Shown here piece after piece: positions 1 through 5,726 of a DNA stretch of 9,205 bases (the first letter of the stretch is position 1; the number at the start of each line of letters is the position of its first letter). The DNA is from Chloroflexota bacterium (GTDB lineage: Bacteria > Chloroflexota > Anaerolineae > CG2-30-64-16). The DNA lies in NCBI GenBank assembly GCA_029555885.1, contig JAKPQT010000187.1, positions 1 through 9,205 on the forward strand, written 5' to 3'. The translations under genes and the position numbers were made by a program. The notes beneath the pieces are model-generated. The model was not told where the DNA came from. It searched no databases and saw nothing but the letters and a program-made list of their open reading frames with translations.

Positions 1-623
1 GTCAACGCGTCATAGTCCTGGTTTGCCAGGTAGTCCTTGCGAATCAGGTTGGACCCGATGCCCACCGCGCTGACGCCCGCCTTGAACCAGGCCGTAAGGC
101 TCTCGCGCGTCGCTTCGACGCCGCCGGTCGGCATCATGCGCGTCCAGGGACAGGGGCCGAGAATGGACTTGACAAACGCGGGGCCGCCCACCGAATCGCC
201 GGGGAACACCTTGACGATCTCGACGCCGAGCTCCTCCGCCTCGGAAATCTCCGACGCGCTGCCGCAGCCGGGGCTATACGGGATCTTGCGGCGGTTGCAC
301 AGCCGGGCGACCTCCGGGTTGAGCAGCGGGCCGACCACGAAGTTGGCGCCGTACGCGATATAGAGCGCAGCAGTCGGCGCATCCACGATCGAACCGACGC
401 CAAGGATCATGTCGGGCAGCTCACGCGCGCAGTACTGCGCAAGTTCCCTGAACACCTCCGGCGCAAAGTCGCCCCGGTTGGTGAACTCCAGCAGGTTGCA
501 GCCGCCGGCCTGGATTGCGCGCGCCACCTGCCGGCTGACCTCGACGTCAGGGCTGTAGAAGACGGGAACAAGGCCCGTGTTGACGATGGTGTTGAGGACA
601 TCGAGCCGTGTGAAACGTGCCAT
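1..623 (-). CDS. eda: KDPG/KHG aldolase family protein (Eda-like), C-terminus cut by window edge
   Basis: Class I (Schiff-base) aldolase expected to cleave 2-keto-3-deoxy-6-phosphogluconate or a related 2-keto-3-deoxy acid to pyruvate plus an aldehyde, in the cytosol. The 207 visible residues are nearly the full family length. Motifs seen in order: LLEFTNRG (about 44-51) with E46 and R50 in the positions of the family's catalytic Glu and phosphate-side Arg; GVGSI (75-79); YSPGCGSASEI (116-126); VKVFPG (137-142) with K138 as the Schiff-base lysine; MPTGGV (164-169). The ATG at 623 is chosen because AGAGAGG lies about 8 bases upstream and the N-terminus (MARFTRLDVLNTIVNTGLVP) fits the family. 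It is transcribed divergently from the PhyH genes. The exact substrate (KDPG, KDPGal or KHG) cannot be read from sequence. Family assignment is firm; the symbol is less so. Confidence 0.93.
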   Translation of the reverse strand, partial: MARFTRLDVLNTIVNTGLVPVFYSPDVEVSRQVARAIQAGGCNLLEFTNRGDFAPEVFRELAQYCARELPDMILGVGSIVDAPTAALYIAYGANFVVGPLLNPEVARLCNRRKIPYSPGCGSASEISEAEELGVEIVKVFPGDSVGGPAFVKSILGPCPWTRMMPTGGVEATRESLTAWFKAGVSAVGIGSNLIRKDYLANQDYDAL

Positions 624-667
624 GACACTGACCTCTCTGATGGTGTGGTCGGGTGACAGATGGCTGC

Positions 668-676
668 ATTATAGCA
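668..676 (-). promoter_or_regulatory. Extended -10 promoter for the aldolase gene
   Basis: On the minus strand the sequence reads TGCTATAAT: a perfect TATAAT (668-673) preceded by the TGn extension. Transcription would begin near 661, giving a leader of about 38 bases before the aldolase ATG. No TTGACA-like -35 lies 16-18 bases upstream, which fits an extended -10 promoter or one needing an activator. The nested repeat at 684-735 covers the -35 region and beyond. Confidence 0.6.
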
Positions 677-683
677 TATACCC

Positions 684-735
684 TGCTGTGGCACGGTGTG
701 CTGTGGCCAAGCCACAGCCGAGACCAGCCACAGCA
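684..735. repeat. Two nested inverted repeats of GCTGTGGC, candidate operator
   Basis: GCTGTGGC occurs at 685-692 and 700-707, and its complement GCCACAGC at 711-718 and 727-734. The inner pair is a perfect 8+3+8 palindrome. The outer pair extends to 9 bases (TGCTGTGGC / GCCACAGCA). The centres nearly coincide (709 and 709.5). The array lies in the divergent intergenic region just upstream of the aldolase -10, a usual place for an operator bound by a dimer or tetramer of a transcription factor. It could also fold as a cruciform or hairpin. The cognate regulator is not in the window and the half-site matches no family I can name with confidence. Confidence 0.55.
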
Positions 736-836
736 CAACCACGCAGACCGGCCAAGCAATACGAAAGCTACCCCAGGCCGACCGGCTACAGCGGGTCAGA
801 CTGTCATGCGCGTCACCGACGAGGGCCGCGCGCGCT

Positions 837-855
837 GCTAATGTACTCTGTTAGC
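837..855. promoter_or_regulatory. Short inverted repeat GCTAA-N9-TTAGC upstream of the PhyH pair
   Basis: A 5-base inverted repeat spaced by 9 bases lies about 55 bases before the first PhyH start, where a promoter or operator would be expected. No convincing -35/-10 pair was found on the plus strand nearby, so this is only a weak regulatory candidate. The rest of 736-900 shows nothing else I can support. Confidence 0.2.
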
Positions 856-910
856 GGAATGCTAGACCGCTGCTTGAACCACCATTCGAGGGATCGAGGA
901 GAGGATACTG

Positions 911-1699
911 ATGCTGACCCAGGAGCAGATCGCGTATTATCACGAGCATGGTTTTCTGCGCATTCCGGAGATGTTCACACCGGAGGAGACCGACGAGCTG
1001 TCGGACGAACTCGACCGCCTGGTGCACGACTGGGCCATCACCGACAAGGGCTGGTCGGGCCCGTGGCGCAAGGCCTACATGAATGCGGAGACAGAGAAGA
1101 AATCGAAACTCACCGCCATGCACGACCTGCAATTCTACTCCGCGGCCTGGATGCGGGCGGTGACGCATCGGAAGCTGGCCGCAGCGATGCACGATATCCT
1201 CGGCAGCGACGTGGAGCTGCACCACTCGACGCTGCACATCAAGCCGCCGGAGGCGGGCCATCCCTTCCCGATGCATCAGGATTACCCGTTCTACGAACAT
1301 GAGAGCGGCGCATATGTCGATGTGCTGGTCCACCTGGATGACACCAGCCATGCCAACGGCGAGATTCGCTTCCTCGATGGCTCGCACAAGCTCGGCAAGC
1401 TCAAGCACATCACCGAGACGCCGGAAGGCCCCTGCTCGCCCCATCTGCCGACGGATGAGTACCGGCTGGAGGACACCGTGCCGGTGCCGGCCAAGCGCGG
1501 CGATGTGGTGCTCTTCAACATCTACACCATCCACGGCTCGTACATCAACACGACCGATAAGGCGCGGCGCCTCGTGCGCGTCGGCTATCGCGACCCGCAG
1601 AACATCCAGATTGCGGGGCAGAGCTGCGCCCGCCCCGGGCTGATCGTCTGGGGCTACCGTGATCGCCGGGAAGGGCAGCCGCTCTTCCGGCAGGATTGA
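911..1699 (+). CDS. Phytanoyl-CoA dioxygenase (PhyH) family protein, copy 1
   Basis: Predicted cytosolic Fe(II)/2-oxoglutarate-dependent oxygenase that would hydroxylate a small organic substrate with O2, releasing succinate and CO2. The 262 residues match the usual length of bacterial PhyH proteins. The facial triad is visible: H122 and D124 in MHQDYPF, and H208 in YTIHGSY. R219, 11 residues after the distal His, is the likely 2-oxoglutarate carboxylate ligand, the same spacing as in human PHYH. The segment HLDDTSHANGEIRFLDGSHK (141-160) is the usual family core between the triad halves. The N-terminal YYHEHGFLRIPEMFT is the typical family opening. The ATG at 911 follows the ribosome site AGGAGAGG by about 6 bases. 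It is followed at once by a second PhyH gene, so both probably share a transcript. Substrate unknown. Confidence 0.92.
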   Translation: MLTQEQIAYYHEHGFLRIPEMFTPEETDELSDELDRLVHDWAITDKGWSGPWRKAYMNAETEKKSKLTAMHDLQFYSAAWMRAVTHRKLAAAMHDILGSDVELHHSTLHIKPPEAGHPFPMHQDYPFYEHESGAYVDVLVHLDDTSHANGEIRFLDGSHKLGKLKHITETPEGPCSPHLPTDEYRLEDTVPVPAKRGDVVLFNIYTIHGSYINTTDKARRLVRVGYRDPQNIQIAGQSCARPGLIVWGYRDRREGQPLFRQD

Positions 1700-1707
1700 A
1701 GGCCAAG

Positions 1708-2556
1708 ATGACTACACTTGCGATTGATACGCAGATCAACCTGCGCACACAATACGACCGGGACGGTTGGGTGGCCGCGCGGGGCGTGCTGGACGAGGGG
1801 CTGGTGGCCGAGGCGCGCAGCCATGTCGATTGGCTGCTGGCCAAGCACCCCGACATTCGCCCGGAGCAGTTGCACCACCAATTGATGACCGACGACCCCT
1901 TCTGGGTCCGGCTCATCAGCGATCCGCGCCTCTTGGACGTGGCCGAGCAGTTCATCGGCCCGGACATCGCGCTGTTCGCGTCGCACTATATTGCGAAGCG
2001 CCCCTACGACGGGCAGAGCGTCCTCTGGCACCAGGACGGCAGCTTCTGGCCGCTGGAGCCGATGGAGGTCGTGACGCTGTGGCTGGCGGTGGATGATGCG
2101 GACGTAGAGAATGGCTGCCTGCGGGTGCTGCCGGGCACGCAGAACCAGCGGCTGCTGACGCTCGACGAGATGGAGAAGCAGGATGATGGCCGTAACGTTC
2201 TCGGCACGGGCATCCGGCCATCTGACCTGGACGAGTCGCGGGCTGTGGACGTCATCCTCAAGGCGGGCGATGTGGAGATCCACCACCCGAACATCATCCA
2301 CGGCTCGAATGCCAACACCTCGCCGCGCTGGCGGCGGGGGCTGACCATTCGCTACATCCCGGCCTCCACCCGTATCGTGAGCGAGGAGCGGTGGGCGGCA
2401 GCGTTCCTGCTGCGCGGCCGGGCGCACCCGCAGGTGGATAACCGGTACCGTCGCTTCCCTGCCTTCGTGGGCGGCACGCACATGCCCTTCCACAACTGGC
2501 AGGCGTGGAACGATTATGCCCGCTCGTGGAACGAATCGAACGGCTTCGCGCCCTGA
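1708..2556 (+). CDS. Phytanoyl-CoA dioxygenase (PhyH) family protein, copy 2
   Basis: Second Fe(II)/2-oxoglutarate oxygenase of the PhyH family, 282 residues. Triad: H108 and D110 in LWHQDGSFWPL, and H198 in NIIHGSN, with R209 eleven residues later as the presumed 2-oxoglutarate ligand. The stretch LAVDDADVENGCLRVLPGTQ (126-145) is the family core. The HGSNANTS context around the distal His is like that of ectoine-hydroxylase-type members, which does not prove that substrate. An upstream TTG at 1696 overlaps the previous stop codon, but the ATG at 1708 is preferred because GAAGG sits 5 bases before it; the gap to copy 1 is then 8 bases. Copies 1 and 2 differ strongly outside the motifs, so they are not a recent duplication and may act on different substrates or at successive steps. 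Confidence 0.92.
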   Translation: MTTLAIDTQINLRTQYDRDGWVAARGVLDEGLVAEARSHVDWLLAKHPDIRPEQLHHQLMTDDPFWVRLISDPRLLDVAEQFIGPDIALFASHYIAKRPYDGQSVLWHQDGSFWPLEPMEVVTLWLAVDDADVENGCLRVLPGTQNQRLLTLDEMEKQDDGRNVLGTGIRPSDLDESRAVDVILKAGDVEIHHPNIIHGSNANTSPRWRRGLTIRYIPASTRIVSEERWAAAFLLRGRAHPQVDNRYRRFPAFVGGTHMPFHNWQAWNDYARSWNESNGFAP

Positions 2557-2559
2557 TGG

Positions 2560-2656
2560 GGTGAATGGGAGAACAGGTGACAGGGTGACAAGGTGAAGAG
2601 ATGAGGATGCAAGCTCCTCACCTCTTCACCCGTTCTCCTCTTCACCCGTTCGCCCC
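2560..2656. repeat. Octamer repeat block in inverted orientation (11 units)
   Basis: Six units of GGTGAANG type run from 2560 to 2607 (GGTGAATG, GGAGAACA, GGTGACAG, GGTGACAA, GGTGAAGA, GATGAGGA). Five units of the complementary TTCACCNG type run from 2617 to 2656 (CTCACCTC, TTCACCCG, TTCTCCTC, TTCACCCG, TTCGCCCC). The period is exactly 8 with degenerate units. The block starts 3 bases after the stop of PhyH copy 2. It also contains the stop codon and last few codons of the oppositely oriented gene at 2642-3796. It belongs to the same family as the array at 5629-5716. Confidence 0.85.
2592..2630. terminator. Hairpin between convergent genes, probable bidirectional terminator
   Basis: Arms 2592-2606 and 2616-2630 pair over 15 positions with a single A-C mismatch around a 9-base loop. 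The stem is formed by the facing octamer units. It lies between the converging PhyH copy 2 and the acidic hypothetical gene, so it could stop or insulate transcription from both sides. There is no clean T-tract after either arm, so intrinsic termination is inferred rather than seen. Confidence 0.5.
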
Positions 2657-3796
2657 GAACGGCGCGCCCATATCCCTCAGCACGCGCTGGACCGCCGGGG
2701 TGAAGTCCGGCAGCAAGTCCAGCAGTTCCCACGCCAGCAGATGCCACAGGTCATCGTCCGCCGCGCGCAGCGCGAGCAGGCTGGCGCGCAGCCGGTCGAG
2801 GTCCGCAGCATCCATGCGGGCGAGTTCATCAGCAATCACATCTAGGTGGCCGCTCAGTCCGGTGACGCCCTGCTCCGCCGCCGCGGCGCGTACCGGCGCG
2901 AGAGCATCCTCGATGTCGTCCGCCGTGAGCGCACCGGCAGCCAAATTGCGGTCGAGCGTGCTGGCCGGGTCGCGGCCGCTGTCGTAGCGGGAGCCGGGTC
3001 GGTAGTCGTCCTCGATATCTTCGTCCGGCAGCAGCCGGCCATGCACATAGGTGTCGCCGCCGATCGATTCCCCCTCGCCCGCGACTTCCAGTTGACCCAG
3101 CGGACCGCCGAGCAACGTGGCGAGGCTGTCATCGGCCGACATGCCCGCTTCCTCCTGCATGTCGGCCCAGTCCTCGACGCCCATGTCATCCGTTCGTGCA
3201 TCCACACCAAACTGGCCCGCCCCCGGCATCCCGCCATCCAGGCGAGCCAGGTCGAGCGCTTCCTCGCCCTCGGTCAGCCCGTCCATCTCATCCAGCGCGA
3301 GCACGTCGTCGCGCGCGGGGATGCGGCTGTCATCTGGCGCAGTCATGCCCCCAGCGTTCGTCTCAGGCAAGCCCCTGACCATCCGGCCCACACGAGCCCC
3401 ATCGGGATGCTCCCCCTCCTGCGCCAAGATGTCATCCTGCAGCCCGCCGACAAGCGCCTGACCCTCCTCCGCCGCGGGCGGCTGCCAGGCCGAGCCGTGA
3501 GCGAGGGCCAGCGCATTGAAGTTCTCCAGCAGCGCCTCCAGCCGTTCGGCCAGTGCAGCGTCGCCTTCGACCATCGCTTCGAGCGCGCCGATGACTTCTG
3601 CCCGGTTAGACTCCGGCTCAGCACGAAACTCGTTCCACAGCGGAGTGTACATGTCGCTCTCGCGCATCCGGGCCGCGAGCAGGTACCGTAGCTCCTCGAC
3701 CAGGCTGATGCCTTCCGGCCCGGCCTGATCTTCCAGTTCCTCCCCCCCTCGGCGGTCCAACAGCAATACAAGATCAACGATATCATTCACACCCAT
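2642..3796 (-). CDS. Hypothetical acidic protein with helical ends and a disordered middle
   Basis: I do not recognise this 384-residue protein. It has no cysteine, signal peptide or membrane segment and is very acidic. Residues 1-95 look alpha-helical, with a pattern YTPLWNEFRAEP (50-61) followed by LEAMVEGDAALAERLEALLENF (72-93). Residues 100-285 are rich in Asp, Glu, Gly and Pro and are probably disordered, with patches such as DEDIEDDYRPGSRYDSG (258-274). Residues 290-378 are again helical and acidic, with tryptophans near 351 and 356. The helix-linker-helix layout suggests a scaffold or adaptor, and the N-terminal pattern recalls small helical modules joined to signalling or conflict effectors; this is only a resemblance. 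The ATG at 3796 is supported by GGAGAGGG about 8 bases upstream. The last codons and the stop lie inside the octamer repeat block. The next gene upstream, in the same orientation, is the IS110 recombinase. Confidence 0.75.
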   Translation of the reverse strand: MGVNDIVDLVLLLDRRGGEELEDQAGPEGISLVEELRYLLAARMRESDMYTPLWNEFRAEPESNRAEVIGALEAMVEGDAALAERLEALLENFNALALAHGSAWQPPAAEEGQALVGGLQDDILAQEGEHPDGARVGRMVRGLPETNAGGMTAPDDSRIPARDDVLALDEMDGLTEGEEALDLARLDGGMPGAGQFGVDARTDDMGVEDWADMQEEAGMSADDSLATLLGGPLGQLEVAGEGESIGGDTYVHGRLLPDEDIEDDYRPGSRYDSGRDPASTLDRNLAAGALTADDIEDALAPVRAAAAEQGVTGLSGHLDVIADELARMDAADLDRLRASLLALRAADDDLWHLLAWELLDLLPDFTPAVQRVLRDMGAPFGANG

Positions 3797-3837
3797 GATT
3801 CATCCCTCTCCTCATCTCACATGAAATCTCTGCTGTC

Positions 3838-3846
3838 AGTCTAGCA
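3838..3846 (-). promoter_or_regulatory. Possible extended -10 for the acidic hypothetical gene
   Basis: On the minus strand TGCTAGACT gives an extended -10 (TGn plus TAGACT), about 40 bases before the ATG at 3796. It resembles the aldolase promoter (TGCTATAAT). No -35 match is visible at 16-18 bases. If real, the gene is transcribed separately from the IS110 recombinase. Confidence 0.35.
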
Positions 3847-3952
3847 CACCCCGGAGCCGTCGTATGGAGCGAAGACCACATACCCTGGCACGCAGACCGC
3901 ATCCTTCGACTGCGTCCCAGCCAGGCTCTGCCGGGCCTGACGCCCTCCGCTA

Positions 3953-5347
3953 CTAAGAAACCGCCGGCGCGTCCAGGGCGAGCGGGGGTGACTGGACCAG
4001 CGACAGGCCGAGCTTGGCGGCGCGCTTCTCCAGGTTGCGCAGTTCGCGCCCGCGGGCCAAACGTTCGTACTCTTCACCGCCCAGGTCATGGTATGGCGTG
4101 CGCGTTTTCAGCATATGGTAGAAGCAGCGGGCGATCTTATGGGCGGTGGCCACGATGGCCTGCTTGGGACCCGTGCGGCTGCGCATGCGGCGATAGAAGG
4201 CGCCGAAGGCGCAGTTGGGACTGCGGCTGACCGACTGGGCCGCCAGGCGGAAGGCCTGGCCGGCCCGGTTCTGCGTCTTGAGGGTGCGGCTGCGCAGCAC
4301 TTTGCCGCCAGAGATGTCGTTGCGTGGGGCCAGCCCGAGCCAGGAGCAAAAATGCTTGTCGGTCGGAAAGGCGCGCACGTCCGTACCGATCTCGGACAGG
4401 ATGGTCTGGACCGTCATGGCATTCAGACCGTCGATGGCCAGCAGATCCACACCCGTCCAGCGATACAGCAGGCTGCGGGCGTCGTACTGCGGCCGGTTCT
4501 TGGTCTTGTACGGCGCCTTGGCGCTCGGCGGCAGGGGTGGGAGGTCATCGGGGGGCATGGTCGGCGCAAGGTTCGCAAACTGCCGCTCGATCTCCACATC
4601 GCACTCCCGGATCTGCTGGCTGTAGAAGTCATACAAGGCCAAGGCCTGCTTCAGGGCAAACAGATGCTCGGGCCGATAGTGGCCCGTCAGCGCCTGGGCG
4701 ATCTCGGTCTGGCTCTTGTTGACCCCGGGCTGGCGCAGCGCCGCCAGTTGCTGGGGGTCCCGCTCGCCCGCTACGATCGCACGGATAATCGCCAGCCCGG
4801 TCACGCCCGTGATGTCCTTCACCGCCTGCATCAACTGCAGGTTCATCTGCAACAGTGCTTTCTGCATATGCTGAATATGCGCCGCCCGGTTGGCGATCAG
4901 TTCGCTGCGGTGGCGCAGGTAGGCGCGCAGGGCCACAATCTCGGCTTCCGGCCGGAACGAGCCGCGCAGCAGCCCCACCGAGTGCAACTCCTGCAGCCAC
5001 TGACAGTCTTGACGGTCGCTCTTGCGCCCCGGGACATTCTTGACGTGATGGGCGTTCACCACGCAGACCTGGAAGCCGCGATCTTCCAGGTACTCGAAGA
5101 CCGGAATCCAGTACGCCCCGGTCGCCTCCATGGCCACGCTCTCGACATGGCACGCCCGCAACCAGTCCGCCAGCCGCGCCAGATCCGGGGTCAGCGTGCC
5201 AAACTGGCGCACCGCCTCGAGCGTGCTGTCCGGCCCCACGGCCGCCCAGATCTCGCTACTGCCCAAGTCCAGCCCCGCCGCATGCGGGTTGACGATCTTC
5301 AGCCCCTGCCAGGGTTCCCCTGGCACGCCACGATTACGTTGTCGCAT
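3953..5347 (-). CDS. IS110-family transposase (DEDD recombinase), apparently intact
   Basis: Recombinase that excises and inserts its element, in studied members guided by a bridge RNA encoded in the element. The 464 residues comprise an N-terminal RuvC-like DEDD domain: D27 in GLDLGSSE, E74 in VAMEATGAYW, D111 and D114 in GRKSDRQDCQ. A helical coiled-coil-like region follows (about 140-260), then a Pro/Lys-rich linker near 265-285. The C-terminal Transposase_20 domain starts near LLAIDGLNAMTVQTILSEIG (302-321) and continues through HFCSWLGLAPRNDISGGK (332-349) and NRAGQAFRLAAQSVSRSP. S372 is a candidate for the conserved catalytic serine. A GTG at 5377 would add 10 residues, but the ATG at 5347 has AGGTGG about 5 bases upstream and is preferred. 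No frameshift or internal stop is present, so it may be active. Confidence 0.93.
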   Translation of the reverse strand: MRQRNRGVPGEPWQGLKIVNPHAAGLDLGSSEIWAAVGPDSTLEAVRQFGTLTPDLARLADWLRACHVESVAMEATGAYWIPVFEYLEDRGFQVCVVNAHHVKNVPGRKSDRQDCQWLQELHSVGLLRGSFRPEAEIVALRAYLRHRSELIANRAAHIQHMQKALLQMNLQLMQAVKDITGVTGLAIIRAIVAGERDPQQLAALRQPGVNKSQTEIAQALTGHYRPEHLFALKQALALYDFYSQQIRECDVEIERQFANLAPTMPPDDLPPLPPSAKAPYKTKNRPQYDARSLLYRWTGVDLLAIDGLNAMTVQTILSEIGTDVRAFPTDKHFCSWLGLAPRNDISGGKVLRSRTLKTQNRAGQAFRLAAQSVSRSPNCAFGAFYRRMRSRTGPKQAIVATAHKIARCFYHMLKTRTPYHDLGGEEYERLARGRELRNLEKRAAKLGLSLVQSPPLALDAPAVS

Positions 5348-5399
5348 CACGCCACCTAGCCGTCCATAGATTGGCACCGCCGGACCCGGTCAGGTTCCA

Positions 5400-5540
5400 A
5401 CGCGATAAGCTACTAAACGGGGTCGGCGCGCAACCCACAACGCCGCCACCAATGTTCATACCATGCCTGACCAGAACCATTCTCAGGAACGGGTTGACTC
5501 ACACCAGTGAGGAGACGGTCTTAGCTTGTCCAGCTGTACC
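5400..5540 (-). ncRNA. Candidate IS110 bridge RNA (leader of the recombinase)
   Basis: Established for IS110 members such as IS621: the non-coding end 5' of the recombinase encodes a structured RNA with a 5' stem-loop and two guide loops. Seen here on the minus strand, in order: a hairpin CTCAC-TGGT-GTGAG (5498-5511); a 5-bp stem CCTGA/TCAGG with a 12-base loop (5466-5487); and a 7-bp stem GGTGGCG/CGCCGACC with one bulge and a 15-base loop (5421-5450). This order resembles a 5' stem-loop, target loop and donor loop. The limits, fold and guide sequences are inferred; I could not match the loops to target or donor DNA. Confidence 0.33.
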
Positions 5541-5545
5541 CCCCA

Positions 5546-5554
5546 ATTCTACCA
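5546..5554 (-). promoter_or_regulatory. Possible extended -10 for the IS110 leader
   Basis: The minus strand reads TGGTAGAAT, an extended -10 with one mismatch in TATAAT. A start near 5539 would put the leader hairpins at 5421-5511 inside the transcript, ahead of the recombinase. No -35 match is seen. In IS110 elements a stronger promoter may form only at the joined ends of the circle. Confidence 0.35.
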
Positions 5555-5574
5555 GCAACGGCGGGTTTCTTTCC

Positions 5575-5602
5575 GGGCATATGCCCCGCCGAAGCGCGGC
5601 AT
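5575..5602. repeat. Palindrome GGGCATATGCCC and adjoining hairpin
   Basis: Positions 5575-5586 are a perfect 12-base palindrome. It overlaps a second inverted repeat at 5581-5602 (ATGCCCCGC / GCGCGGCAT, one mismatch, 4-base loop). Both lie between the IS110 leader and the octamer array. They may be a terminator-like structure or remnant of the insertion boundary; no function can be assigned. Confidence 0.4.
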
Positions 5603-5628
5603 GGGATTCTCAGGATGCCTCGCGCCGT

Positions 5629-5716
5629 CTCACCCCTTCACCTGTTCTCCTGTTCTCCCGTTCACCTGTTCCCCTCTTCACCCGTTCACCTTGTCACCCC
5701 GTCGCCTTGTCACTAT
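5629..5716. repeat. Direct octamer repeat array (11 units) upstream of the MFS gene
   Basis: Eleven consecutive 8-base units: CTCACCCC, TTCACCTG, TTCTCCTG, TTCTCCCG, TTCACCTG, TTCCCCTC, TTCACCCG, TTCACCTT, GTCACCCC, GTCGCCTT, GTCACTAT. The register is unbroken, and the last unit merges with the TATAAT box. The consensus is TTCACCNG, the same family and orientation as the right half of the block at 2560-2656. The long stop-free frame it creates (from 5526) is not a true N-terminus of the MFS protein. Confidence 0.85.
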
Positions 5717-5719
5717 AAT
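5691..5719 (+). promoter_or_regulatory. Near-consensus sigma70-type promoter, leaderless, for MFS-HAD
   Basis: TTGTCA at 5691-5696 (one mismatch to TTGACA) is separated by exactly 17 bases from a perfect TATAAT at 5714-5719. The MFS ATG begins 7 bases after the -10, so transcription should start at or next to the A of the start codon and give a leaderless mRNA. No ribosome-binding site precedes the ATG, which agrees. The -35 box is spelled by the junction of two octamer repeat units. Confidence 0.75.
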
Positions 5720-5726
5720 ACGCTCC

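Larger units (their letters stand above)
3949..5551 (-). mobile_element. IS110-family insertion sequence, exact ends unresolved
   Basis: The element comprises the recombinase gene and a long non-coding leader. IS110 elements lack terminal inverted repeats and make no target duplication, so the ends cannot be read from one copy. The right limit is set near the leader's possible -10 (5546-5554). The left limit is set at an 8-base direct repeat GCTACTAA found at 3949-3956 (over the recombinase stop) and 5409-5416, which may be chance. The longer non-coding part lies 5' of the recombinase, as in the IS110 group rather than the IS1111 group. An alternative left end lies anywhere in 3844-3952. Confidence 0.55.

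Noticed and set aside
1696..1707. TTG start for PhyH copy 2 overlapping the stop of copy 1
   Set aside because: No ribosome site at proper spacing for the TTG, whereas GAAGG precedes the ATG at 1708 by 5 bases.
1654..2493. Minus-strand open frame of 279 codons opposite PhyH copy 2 (and one at 851-1534 opposite copy 1)
   Set aside because: Both are shadows of genes with intact catalytic motifs; their translations show no known family.
2846..3691. Plus-strand open frame of 281 codons opposite the acidic hypothetical gene
   Set aside because: The minus-strand frame is longer, has a good ribosome site and a coherent acidic helical composition. The plus frame gives Arg-rich sequence without recognisable features.
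4088..5359. Plus-strand open frame of 423 codons opposite the IS110 recombinase
   Set aside because: It is antisense to a gene with clear DEDD motifs; its translation is Arg/Gln/His-rich with no domain and has no ribosome site. Long antisense frames are common in GC-rich DNA.
5629..5716. Octamer array considered as a CRISPR array
   Set aside because: Units are 8 bases, contiguous and degenerate, with no spacers and no cas genes nearby.
5526..5726. 67-residue N-terminal extension of the MFS gene
   Set aside because: It only translates octamer repeats and intergenic DNA (many HPFTCSP-like units), and a strong promoter lies just before the ATG at 5727.
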